Shown piece by piece: positions 1 through 5,134 of a stretch of 5,134 nucleotides of DNA. Origin of the DNA: Planctomycetota bacterium. GTDB taxonomy: Bacteria; Planctomycetota; UBA1135. The DNA lies in NCBI GenBank assembly GCA_003501525.1, contig DNPI01000177.1:1-5134 (forward strand), written 5' to 3'. The notes beneath the pieces were generated by a model, which had not been told where the DNA came from, searched no databases, and saw only the letters and a program-made list of their open reading frames with translations. Within the stretch, counting starts at the first letter, position 1. Each line of letters starts with the position of its first letter. The position numbers and the translations under genes are program-made.

Positions 1-1680
1 TCGTTACCCCCTGGCCTCGACGCGCAGGAGGACCTTTTCCGAGAAGTCGCGATTGCCGGGCGCGGAGTTCCTGGGTCGGGCAGGGCTTTTGATGGAATGG
101 TTATGACACGCTCTTCTTTTAAAGTTCGCGCTGGAGTTTCTTTGCTTGACTTCGATTTTGTTCGGAGCAAGTTGCCTAAATCCTTGGGTGTCCAATCCTT
201 AGGCGACGGCCGTTGGCGGTTCCCTAAATTCCCTCCATTTGGTTACCAAGATGCCTATTTAGCTCGTGTCCGGGATGTTCTTATCCTCGCTAGCCGGGAG
301 GAGTGGATAGATTCTGCCCGTTCTCTTGAATTGCAAAGCGGCCAAGATTCCCTTGCACAGGCGTCTATCTTCTATGACAACGTAGAGGCATATTTGGGCC
401 CGGGTGACCGTCCGATTGAAGCTTTTGTTCGTTGGGAGAAGTTGCGCCAAAGCATGGGCCGGTGGCCCAAGCCCTCCGGGTTCACCTTCAGCGAGAAGCT
501 TGCCAGTTCTTTCTTTGACAGTGAAATTTTTCGTTTTCTATCCGGCTATTGGCTTGCTGGGAACCACTTTGAGGGGAGGCTTTCAGGGGAGTTGGATTTG
601 TCTAATGCGCGGTCATATCAGCGCACTTGGTTACAAGCGAGTCCTGTAGGAGCCAGCAGAATTCGGGAACTCGCGAGTGCGGTGCCCGCGGATTCGTTTT
701 TCTTTGGCGTTGTTGCGGGCGATCCAGGGAAAGTGCTTCAGCAGGTTGAGGGAGCTATGGAGCCGGACATTAGACGCATATTGGATGAGATTGTTGTTAA
801 TACAGGCCAATATCAAGGCGTCGGACATCTTTTAGGAGAAGTTGGTCGGGCCTTCTCGCCGGGTTTGTGTCTTTCTCTTCGTCGGGACGACTACCCAGGC
901 GATGCTGCCCGGGATGTGGAGCATGACAATGCTCCGGTACCTCTAGTTGCGCTGTTGGGAAAGCTTCGCGATAGGGCGGCATTTTCTCGTCTAATTGAAT
1001 TTTTTAAAGCAAATGCTTGGCGGTTTTCTGGTGGGGAAGAGCGCCCGCGCTTACAAAGAGTCGAACTGCGTGGGAACACTTCAGGCATCGCCTTTGCCTC
1101 ACCGGCTTTTCCAGGAACAGGCGAAATCCTTGTCGTCGAAATCCCGGCTCTACGGATGGCCATTATCAGCAACTCGTATAAATATGCGGAGAAAGTAGTC
1201 CAAACAGCCTTAGTTCAAGCTCGCGATGTGGCGGTGGTCGCAAAGTTGTCTGAGAAGCCTGAATTTCGTAGAGCTGTCCAGGCTTTGGATGGGGGTGCAC
1301 ATCTGTTTTCTTACAGCGACCCTCTTGAGGCTAAGCATTGGCTCGATGAGCTCATTGCTGACCTTGCTAGTATTAGTTTCCGCAATGAAATGGAGACAGT
1401 TTTTGTTCAAGAGCGGCCGCAAGTTGAATTGAGTTTGCGGGCCAAGCTGTTTGGAGGCGGTGCCGTGAGCGCGGAGCAGGCAGCTCAGCTACAGAAAGCA
1501 GTGGACCAGGCGATGCTGAATCGGCGTGAATCCCTCCGAGGTATTCGTATCCCCGAGATACAGAAAGAGATTAATTTGGCGGTGCTTCCGCTTACTCTTT
1601 TTGATTGGCTGTCTGCTGGCTTTAAAGTTCGGAGAAGAGAAGCGAGCTTAATGCTTGCAGGCAGTTTGTCTCTGGATTGA
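1..1680 (+). CDS. Large uncharacterised protein, 5'-partial in this window
   Basis: I do not recognise this protein with confidence. The frame has an ATG at 97 (527 residues from there), but it is open without a stop back to base 1. That ATG has no clear Shine-Dalgarno, and the 32 upstream codons read like protein (FREVAIAGRG, SGRAFDGMVM), so I take the gene as starting upstream of the window. From the ATG at 97 there is no signal peptide and no obvious membrane helix; any export signal would lie upstream. The protein is an alternation of short beta-like and helical stretches. Two parts look alike: residues 50-101 (counted from ATG 97; RVRDVLILAS, IFYDNVEAYLG) and 344-416 (ALRMAIISNS, LFSYSDPLEA). 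The pattern LASAVPADSFFF near residues 192-203 followed by LLGEVGRAFSPGLCLSL recalls DUF3352-type proteins found in planctomycetes, but this is a weak impression. No catalytic motif is evident. The gene ends in TGA just ahead of a tRNA gene. That it is coding is near certain; its function is unknown. Confidence 0.8.
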   Translation, partial: SLPPGLDAQEDLFREVAIAGRGVPGSGRAFDGMVMTRSSFKVRAGVSLLDFDFVRSKLPKSLGVQSLGDGRWRFPKFPPFGYQDAYLARVRDVLILASREEWIDSARSLELQSGQDSLAQASIFYDNVEAYLGPGDRPIEAFVRWEKLRQSMGRWPKPSGFTFSEKLASSFFDSEIFRFLSGYWLAGNHFEGRLSGELDLSNARSYQRTWLQASPVGASRIRELASAVPADSFFFGVVAGDPGKVLQQVEGAMEPDIRRILDEIVVNTGQYQGVGHLLGEVGRAFSPGLCLSLRRDDYPGDAARDVEHDNAPVPLVALLGKLRDRAAFSRLIEFFKANAWRFSGGEERPRLQRVELRGNTSGIAFASPAFPGTGEILVVEIPALRMAIISNSYKYAEKVVQTALVQARDVAVVAKLSEKPEFRRAVQALDGGAHLFSYSDPLEAKHWLDELIADLASISFRNEMETVFVQERPQVELSLRAKLFGGGAVSAEQAAQLQKAVDQAMLNRRESLRGIRIPEIQKEINLAVLPLTLFDWLSAGFKVRRREASLMLAGSLSLD

Positions 1681-1704
1681 CGACTGCCACGCGGTGGCTA
1701 GAAT
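1677..1704 (+). promoter_or_regulatory. Sigma70-type promoter of the tRNA-Leu gene
   Basis: The -35 box TTGACG (1677-1682, five of six matches to TTGACA) and the -10 box TAGAAT (1699-1704, five of six matches to TATAAT) are separated by 16 bp. Transcription would start near 1711, about five bases before the mature tRNA 5' end. The -35 box overlaps the TGA stop (1678-1680) of the preceding gene. The spacer holds an inverted repeat, GCCAC-GCG-GTGGC (1686-1698). It may be an operator or a chance palindrome, and it is not followed by a T-run that would make it a terminator. Confidence 0.7.
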
Positions 1705-1715
1705 TCTTGGCCCTT

Positions 1716-1804
1716 GCCGGGATGGCGGAATTGGCAGACGCGCATGGTTGAGGGCCATGTTGGGTTAATACCCAGTGCAGGTTCGACCCCTGTTCCCGGC
1801 ACCA
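1716..1804 (+). tRNA. tRNA-Leu(GAG) with encoded CCA
   Basis: The full class II cloverleaf can be folded by eye. The acceptor stem is GCCGGGA (1716-1722) with TCCCGGC (1794-1800), followed by discriminator A1801 and an encoded CCA (1802-1804). The D stem is GCG/CGC (1725-1727, 1739-1741) with GG in its loop. The anticodon stem is CATGG/CCATG (1743-1747, 1755-1759), with loop TTGAGGG placing anticodon GAG at 1750-1752, which reads leucine CUC and CUU. A long variable arm (TGGG/CCCA, 1761-1764 and 1771-1774) is as expected for tRNA-Leu. The T arm is GCAGG-TTCGACC-CCTGT (1777-1793) with one G-T wobble. It has its own upstream promoter, and no terminator is visible after it. Confidence 0.97.
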
Positions 1805-1843
1805 CAAACTATTGTGCCTCGTTTTCATGGCGTGGCCTTCACT

Positions 1844-2590
1844 ATGCCATCACCACCTCTCTCCCTACAAACTACGACGCTTTGGGAATATCCTTCCCAG
1901 CACTTCGGCGACGGTGAGCAAGGTAGTTCGGAATATCGTGGGGCAACGCCTTCTTGGATACTTTGGAACTTGCTAAAGAGGTATACAGCGGAAGGAGATT
2001 CAGTTGTTGACCCAATGTGTGGATCTGGCACGACTCTCGATGTCGCCAAGGAAATGGGTAGGCTTGGAATAGGGTTTGATCTTCAACCCCATCATCCGAA
2101 AGTTAAAACAGCGGATGCCCGCGATTTGCCGCTCGAGGACGAGTCAGCTGATTTTGTTTTTGTTGACCCCCCATACGGGACTAATTTGAAGTATTCGGGC
2201 AAGCCGGAGTGCATCGGAGAGCTTGATGCAAGCTCCGACGCATACTTCGAAGCGATGGGAAAAGTTTTTGAAGAGCTATGGAGAGTTATGAAGCCGGGCG
2301 CTTACGGAGGAGTTTTTGTTTGTGACGTGTGGAAGAGGAAGCAGTTTGTCCCAATAGGAGCACAGTTCGTTTACTTACTTGTTCAGGCGTTCGACATTGT
2401 CGACCATATAGCCGTAGTTAGAAAATCGAAGTCTCTCCAGCAGGGCAATTACCACAAATCTGCGGAGGAAACGAATTACTTCCTTCGAGGATTTAGCCAC
2501 CTCCTTCTCTTTAGGAAGGTGGCAGGTGAAAGCGTTTCGGGGAAAAAAAGCGGCGGCAGCTCTCAGGGGCAGAGCCGCCGCCGGCGTTAG
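1844..2590 (+). CDS. Solitary DNA adenine/cytosine amino-methyltransferase (N6/N4 type)
   Basis: This protein of about 248 residues is an S-adenosylmethionine-dependent DNA methyltransferase of the N6_N4_Mtase family, which methylates an exocyclic amino group. In order: a motif X-like segment at residues 34-48 (ATPSWILWNLLKRYT), the SAM-binding motif I DPMCGSGTT at 56-64, an acidic motif II in GFDLQP at 77-82, DARDLP at 91-96, the catalytic DPPY at 108-111, and a C-terminal block NYFLRGFSHLLLFRK at 211-225 typical of the fold's last strands. DPPY is more usual in N6-adenine enzymes, but the target base and site cannot be read from sequence. The order X-I-IV and the small size leave little room for a large target-recognition domain. 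The start is set at ATG 1844. The frame extends upstream through GTG 1832, GTG 1814 and GTG 1775, but the last lies inside the tRNA. None of these starts has a good Shine-Dalgarno. No restriction endonuclease is adjacent. The basic tail (SGKKSGGSSQGQSRRRR) is encoded by the groEL terminator on the other strand. Confidence 0.9.
   Translation: MPSPPLSLQTTTLWEYPSQHFGDGEQGSSEYRGATPSWILWNLLKRYTAEGDSVVDPMCGSGTTLDVAKEMGRLGIGFDLQPHHPKVKTADARDLPLEDESADFVFVDPPYGTNLKYSGKPECIGELDASSDAYFEAMGKVFEELWRVMKPGAYGGVFVCDVWKRKQFVPIGAQFVYLLVQAFDIVDHIAVVRKSKSLQQGNYHKSAEETNYFLRGFSHLLLFRKVAGESVSGKKSGGSSQGQSRRRR
2543..2583 (-). terminator. Intrinsic terminator of groESL, inside the methyltransferase 3' end
   Basis: A 13-bp stem pairs 2551-2563 with 2571-2583 around a 7-base loop. 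Read on the minus strand it is followed, after one base, by seven T residues (complement of A7 at 2543-2549). The only imperfect pair, A2558 with C2576, is a G-U wobble in minus-strand RNA but an A-C mismatch in plus-strand RNA, so stem and U-tract both point to minus-strand use. It begins 21 bases past the groEL stop and lies wholly within the last codons of the convergent methyltransferase gene. Confidence 0.9.
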
Positions 2591-2607
2591 GCGCTAGAAA
2601 GCGCTTA
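2588..2607 (+). other. Short stem-loop spanning both convergent stop codons
   Basis: TAGGCGCT (2588-2595) pairs with AGCGCTTA (2600-2607) around an AGAA loop, with one G-T pair that is a wobble only in plus-strand RNA. The methyltransferase TAG and the groEL TAA (seen as TTA on this strand) form the base of the stem. There is no T-run after it, so it is not a classic terminator. It could protect the 3' end of the plus-strand message, or be chance. Confidence 0.4.
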
Positions 2608-4272
2608 GAAGCCCATTCCTCCACCCATTCCACCCATTCCACCCATTCCACCCATCGGGTCGGCTCCCCCTCCAGGGGGCGCAACAACCTTTTCAGGGAT
2701 CTCTGAGACAATTGCCTCTGTCGTCAAGAGGAGGGTGCTGACTGAGGCAGCATTTTGCAGAGCAGTTCGCACTACCTTCGTGGGATCAATGACTCCGTCA
2801 GCGATAAGATCGGTGTATTCCTCTGTTGCGGCATTGAAGCCAGAGGCAAAAGAGTCATTTCCTCTTACTCTATCCACAACAAGGGACCCATCAATTCCTG
2901 CGTTTGCGGCAATTTGGCGAATAGGGCTTTCTAAGGCGCGGCGAATAATCTCAGCGCCAGATTTCGCGTCTCCTTCCAACTCGAGCTTGGCAACAATTTC
3001 TTGAGCGCGCACAAGGGAAGACCCGCCTCCGGGCAAAATCCCTTCTTCCGCTGCTGCGCGGACAGAGTGAAGAGCGTCTTCTACACGACCCTTCTTCTCT
3101 TTCATTTCAGCTTCAGTTGCTGCCCCAACGTTGAAAACGGCTACACCACCAGAGAGCTTGGCATATCGTTCTTCTAGTTTTTCGCGGTCGTAATCGGAGG
3201 AGGTGCGTTCGATTTCGGCTTTAATTTGGTCTGCTCTTCCGTCGATGGCTTCGCTGCTGCCCTCACCTTCGATGACAGTGGTGTCGTCCTTCGTGACGGT
3301 GACTCGTTTTGCTCGACCTAGTTGCTCGAGGGTGGTTGATTCGAGTTTGTGCCCTAAATCTTCCATGAGAGCGGTGCCGCCAGTCAAGACAGCAAGATCT
3401 TCGAGCATGGCTTTGCGGCGATCTCCGAAGCCTGGAGCTTTTACTGCGCAGCATTTGAAAATACCTCGAAGCTTATTCACCACTAAAGTGGCAAGAGCTT
3501 CCCCTTCAACGTCTTCTGCGATTACCAACAGCGAGGACCCTTCTTTTGCAACTTGCTCGAGAACGGGAAGCAGGTCTCGAATGTTAGAGACCTTCTTTTC
3601 GAATATGAGGATATAAGGCTCTTCGAGTTCGCACTCCAGCGTTTCAGGGTTTGTCGCAAAGTGCGGGGACAAATATCCCTTGTCGAATTGCATTCCTTCG
3701 ACGGTCTCGATCTCATTTTCGAGAGATCGCCCTTCTTCAATGGTAATGACACCATCTTTGCCGCCACTTTTTTCCCACGCCTCTGCAATTTTTGTGCCTA
3801 TCTCAGGGTCATTGTTTGAGGCGATTGTGCCCACCTGCTCGATTTCTTTAACATCTTTAACAGGGGTGGAGTTGTTTTTCAGGAAATCCACCACAGCATT
3901 AACAGCGGCTTCCATGCCGCTTTTTAATTCGACCGGATTTGCGCCGGCGGTGACATTCCGGAGGCCCTCTTCGAAGATGGCCTCTGCAAGGACTGTTGCT
4001 GTAGTTGTCCCATCTCCAGCAATGTCGCTTGTCTTTGCTGAAACCTGGCGAACGAGTTGAGCTCCAATATTCTCGTATTTGTTCTCGAGCTCAATTTCAC
4101 GCGCCACGGACACTCCATCTTTTGTCACGGTTGGAGTTCCGAATGATTTTTCGATAATGACATTCCGGCCGCGAGGCCCGAGTGTGACCTTAACTGCTGA
4201 AGCCAATTTGCTTACACCATTGCGAATGTGCTCGCGGGCTTCTTGGTCAAATGCGATCTTTTTAGTAGCCAT
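2605..4272 (-). CDS. groEL: Chaperonin GroEL (Hsp60, 60 kDa)
   Basis: GroEL forms the double-ring ATP-driven folding chamber in the cytoplasm that works with the GroES lid. The 555-residue protein is full length for the family. The equatorial nucleotide site is intact: TLGPRGRN at 30-37, KDGVSVA at 51-57, [10 protein letters not shown] at 86-95 with the ATPase aspartate D87, [12 protein letters not shown] at 383-394, VEDALH at 397-402 with the second catalytic aspartate D399, and LPGGGSSL at 413-420. The apical domain has [15 protein letters not shown] at 191-205. The position that is Tyr203 in E. coli GroEL is His here, and [13 protein letters not shown] (278-290) follows an unusual Cys-Cys pair (274-275). 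The C-terminus ends in the usual Gly-Gly-Met tail. The start ATG has a strong AAGGAG seven bases upstream. It lies 18 bases after groES, so the two are one operon. The gene ends in an intrinsic terminator. Confidence 0.99.
   Translation of the reverse strand: MATKKIAFDQEAREHIRNGVSKLASAVKVTLGPRGRNVIIEKSFGTPTVTKDGVSVAREIELENKYENIGAQLVRQVSAKTSDIAGDGTTTATVLAEAIFEEGLRNVTAGANPVELKSGMEAAVNAVVDFLKNNSTPVKDVKEIEQVGTIASNNDPEIGTKIAEAWEKSGGKDGVITIEEGRSLENEIETVEGMQFDKGYLSPHFATNPETLECELEEPYILIFEKKVSNIRDLLPVLEQVAKEGSSLLVIAEDVEGEALATLVVNKLRGIFKCCAVKAPGFGDRRKAMLEDLAVLTGGTALMEDLGHKLESTTLEQLGRAKRVTVTKDDTTVIEGEGSSEAIDGRADQIKAEIERTSSDYDREKLEERYAKLSGGVAVFNVGAATEAEMKEKKGRVEDALHSVRAAAEEGILPGGGSSLVRAQEIVAKLELEGDAKSGAEIIRRALESPIRQIAANAGIDGSLVVDRVRGNDSFASGFNAATEEYTDLIADGVIDPTKVVRTALQNAASVSTLLLTTEAIVSEIPEKVVAPPGGGADPMGGMGGMGGMGGGMGF
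2612..2655 (-). repeat. 9-bp tandem repeat encoding the GroEL Gly-Gly-Met tail
   Basis: The unit CCCATTCCA (TGGAATGGG on the coding strand) occurs three times perfectly at 2624-2650. A near copy lies at 2612-2620 and a partial one at 2651-2655. In frame it encodes the Met-Gly-Gly repeats of the GroEL C-terminus. The low complexity is ordinary for groEL, but exact copies make it prone to slippage in length. Confidence 0.85.
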
Positions 4273-4279
4273 GGGAGGT

Positions 4280-4285
4280 CTCCTT
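4280..4285 (-). promoter_or_regulatory. Shine-Dalgarno site of groEL
   Basis: AAGGAG on the minus strand lies in the 18-base groES-groEL gap with a 7-base spacer to the groEL ATG. It is the clearest ribosome binding site in the window and contrasts with groES, which has none. This suggests GroEL is translated independently and strongly from the shared message. Confidence 0.85.
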
Positions 4286-4290
4286 TTGCG

Positions 4291-4599
4291 TTAGCCAACA
4301 ATGCCGAGGATGTCGTCCTCGGAGAGAATTAAGTATTCTTCGCCTTCCCACTCAACCTCAGTGCCGGCGTAAGAGGCAAAGAGAACGCGGTCACCCGTAG
4401 AAACTGAAAAATCAGCCCGTTTCCCATCTTTGAGTAACCGGCCTTCGCCTAGCGCGATAATGTTTCCCTCGCGAGGCTTCTCTTTAGCAGAATCAGGGAG
4501 AACAATCCCGCCAGCCGAAATGTCAGCTGCTTCGAGACGTTGAACAAGGATTTTGTCCCCTAGAGGACGAATCGCGACTTTATTGGCAGTTTTAGCCAT
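4291..4599 (-). CDS. groES: Co-chaperonin GroES (Hsp10)
   Basis: GroES is the seven-membered lid that caps GroEL and encloses the substrate. At 102 residues it is slightly longer than the usual 95-97. Visible features are RPLGDKILVQR at 11-21, the mobile loop around residues 22-38 with the GroEL-contacting tripeptide IVL at 32-34 inside AGGIVLPDSAKEKP, then GDRVLF at 69-74 and SEDDILGIV at 93-101. The segment GEGRLLKDGKR followed by FASYAGTEV is the form I associate with planctomycete GroES. The start is fixed by an in-frame TAA at 4603-4605, only one codon before the ATG, so no longer form is possible. There is no Shine-Dalgarno; the upstream sequence on this strand is CCCTTTAAATT. It is the first gene of groESL proper, but a zinc-ribbon gene lies 132 bases upstream on the same strand. 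Confidence 0.98.
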   Translation of the reverse strand: MAKTANKVAIRPLGDKILVQRLEAADISAGGIVLPDSAKEKPREGNIIALGEGRLLKDGKRADFSVSTGDRVLFASYAGTEVEWEGEEYLILSEDDILGIVG

Positions 4600-4731
4600 A
4601 ATTTAAAGGGATACTGTTTAAGGGTTGCCCAAGTGGGCGGGGAATGGCATTTCCATAGGGCGTTGATGTGCCCGTGGACCCCTCAGGATACGAAAAAGTG
4701 CCTTTCTTGGCGAGGGTTGAACAGGATTCCT
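4600..4731 (-). other. groES upstream region, no CIRCE seen
   Basis: This 132-base gap would hold any groESL promoter. I find no CIRCE inverted repeat (TTAGCACTC-N9-GAGTGCTAA), no heat-shock sigma32-like boxes, and no sigma70 pair with acceptable spacing. Two short inverted repeats are present, GCCC-AAGT-GGGC (4627-4638) and ATGG-CATTT-CCAT (4644-4656), both too small to interpret. There is no T-run terminator after the zinc-ribbon gene, so readthrough into groESL is possible. Confidence 0.5.
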
Positions 4732-5016
4732 TTATAAAACGGGGTCTGCTTCGTCTTCTCCTTCGTCGCCGAAATCCGGAGATGATTCCAGGAGGTCTTC
4801 CTCCTGAGCAATACCGGCTTCGGCTTTGGCTTTATCGCGCCCCTCGTTGGCGATGTCTTCTGCTGAAAACAGGTCCGCTGTTGTCGACAATTCTTTTTTT
4901 TCTATTAAACCTCCGCAGAGTAAGCACTTTCCTCCGCCCTCCAGGGCTTCAATTAGTTCAGAAAAAGAAGCTAGCGCGTAATCGCAGTGTGGGCATTGCA
5001 CCGGCCGGCGGTTCAT
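4732..5016 (-). CDS. Small zinc-ribbon protein with acidic C-terminus
   Basis: I cannot assign a function. The 94-residue protein has two CxxC pairs, CPHC at 8-11 and CLLC at 31-34, nineteen residues apart. This would bind one zinc ion in a ribbon-like fold. From about residue 45 on it looks disordered and strongly acidic (EDIANEGRDK, QEEDLLESS, DEGEDEADPVL). It has no signal peptide or membrane segment, so it is cytoplasmic. Its ATG follows directly on the TGA of the upstream gene, with a moderate AGGGG eight bases before it, which implies translational coupling. It lies ahead of groES on the same strand. A role as a chaperonin partner or regulator is a guess from position. The CxxC pairs and the coupling argue that this frame is real and the opposite-strand frame is not. 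Confidence 0.85.
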   Translation of the reverse strand: MNRRPVQCPHCDYALASFSELIEALEGGGKCLLCGGLIEKKELSTTADLFSAEDIANEGRDKAKAEAGIAQEEDLLESSPDFGDEGEDEADPVL

Positions 5017-5133
5017 TCATTTAACCCCTGCCTCTTCGCGTGCGGCATCAAGGAGCGCGAGGATGGCTCCGGAGACTTGAAGTGCGTGCAAAGCACCACC
5101 GAGATATTCGGCGGCAGAGCAATCTGGGTTGTC
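5017..5133 (-). CDS. C-terminal end of an unrecognised gene (5'-partial)
   Basis: Only the last 38 codons lie in the window. The frame is open from the right edge to the TGA at 5017-5019. The peptide (DNPDCSAAEYLGGALHALQV, then SGAILALLDAAREEAGVK) is alanine- and leucine-rich and would form one or two amphipathic helices. The other two frames on this strand also stop, but this one gives protein-like composition and ends exactly at the ATG of the zinc-ribbon gene, so the two are probably one operon. The fragment is too short to name. Confidence 0.65.
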   Translation of the reverse strand, partial: DNPDCSAAEYLGGALHALQVSGAILALLDAAREEAGVK

Positions 5134-5134
5134 T

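Noticed and set aside
891..1172. Minus-strand open frame of 93 residues
   Set aside because: It is antisense within the long first gene, without ribosome binding site or motif.
1781..1804. Attachment site at the tRNA-Leu 3' end
   Set aside because: I found no second copy of the tRNA 3' sequence in the window and no integrase, so integration here is only a possibility mentioned under findings.
1775..1843. Extension of the methyltransferase to GTG 1775 (271 residues)
   Set aside because: That start lies inside the variable and T arms of the tRNA-Leu gene, and the extra residues have no conserved methyltransferase motif. ATG 1844 is the first sensible start.
2511..2711. Minus-strand frame with repeated Trp-Val-Glu units
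   Set aside because: The repeat is the 9-bp Gly-Gly-Met repeat of groEL read in another frame, so it is not a separate gene.
3203..3616. Plus-strand open frame of 137 residues
   Set aside because: It is antisense to the well-conserved groEL apical region, has Ser/Arg-rich composition and no recognisable motif; a shadow of groEL.
3680..4060. Plus-strand open frame of 126 residues
   Set aside because: It is antisense to the groEL equatorial and intermediate domains, with Ser/Pro-rich composition typical of a shadow frame.
4273..4283. Hairpin hiding the groEL ribosome binding site (GGAG with CTCC)
   Set aside because: The two arms are only two bases apart, too close to form a stable hairpin that would mask the site.
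4668..5024. Plus-strand open frame of 118 residues
   Set aside because: It overlaps the zinc-ribbon gene on the other strand, is Arg/Leu-rich without motifs, and lacks the two CxxC pairs and the operon coupling that support the minus-strand gene.

Overview
The window most resembles a bacterium of the Planctomycetota or a related PVC lineage. The support comes from the chaperonins. GroES carries a GEGRLLKDG...GDRVLFASYAG segment in place of the proteobacterial form, and GroEL has GYLSPHF in its apical domain. I recall both forms from planctomycete chaperonins, so this is a family-level impression and not a placement.

Layout: the first 1.68 kb is one long plus-strand reading frame for a protein I cannot name. 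It is open to the left edge of the window, so the gene probably starts outside. Its stop codon overlaps the -35 box of a good sigma70-type promoter (TTGACG, 16 bp, TAGAAT) that drives a complete tRNA-Leu(GAG) gene with encoded CCA. Thirty-nine bases after the tRNA begins a small solitary DNA amino-methyltransferase, with motifs DPMCGSGTT and DPPY and no restriction enzyme beside it. No terminator lies between tRNA and methyltransferase, so the two may share a transcript.

The right half is on the minus strand and converges on the methyltransferase. Reading right to left it holds the C-terminal end of an unrecognised gene, a 94-residue zinc-ribbon protein whose ATG directly follows that gene's stop, a 132-base gap, groES, and groEL. 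GroES and GroEL form the protein-folding chamber. The small zinc-ribbon protein is a candidate accessory or regulator by position only. No CIRCE operator is visible ahead of groES.

The methyltransferase and groEL genes meet tail to tail with 14 bases between stops. The intrinsic terminator of groESL lies inside the last codons of the methyltransferase gene. I see no insertion sequence, integrase, CRISPR array or att repeat. Most of the window is ordinary chromosomal housekeeping DNA. The points worth a second look are the methyltransferase beside the tRNA, the embedded terminator, the unnamed first protein and the zinc-ribbon neighbour of groESL.
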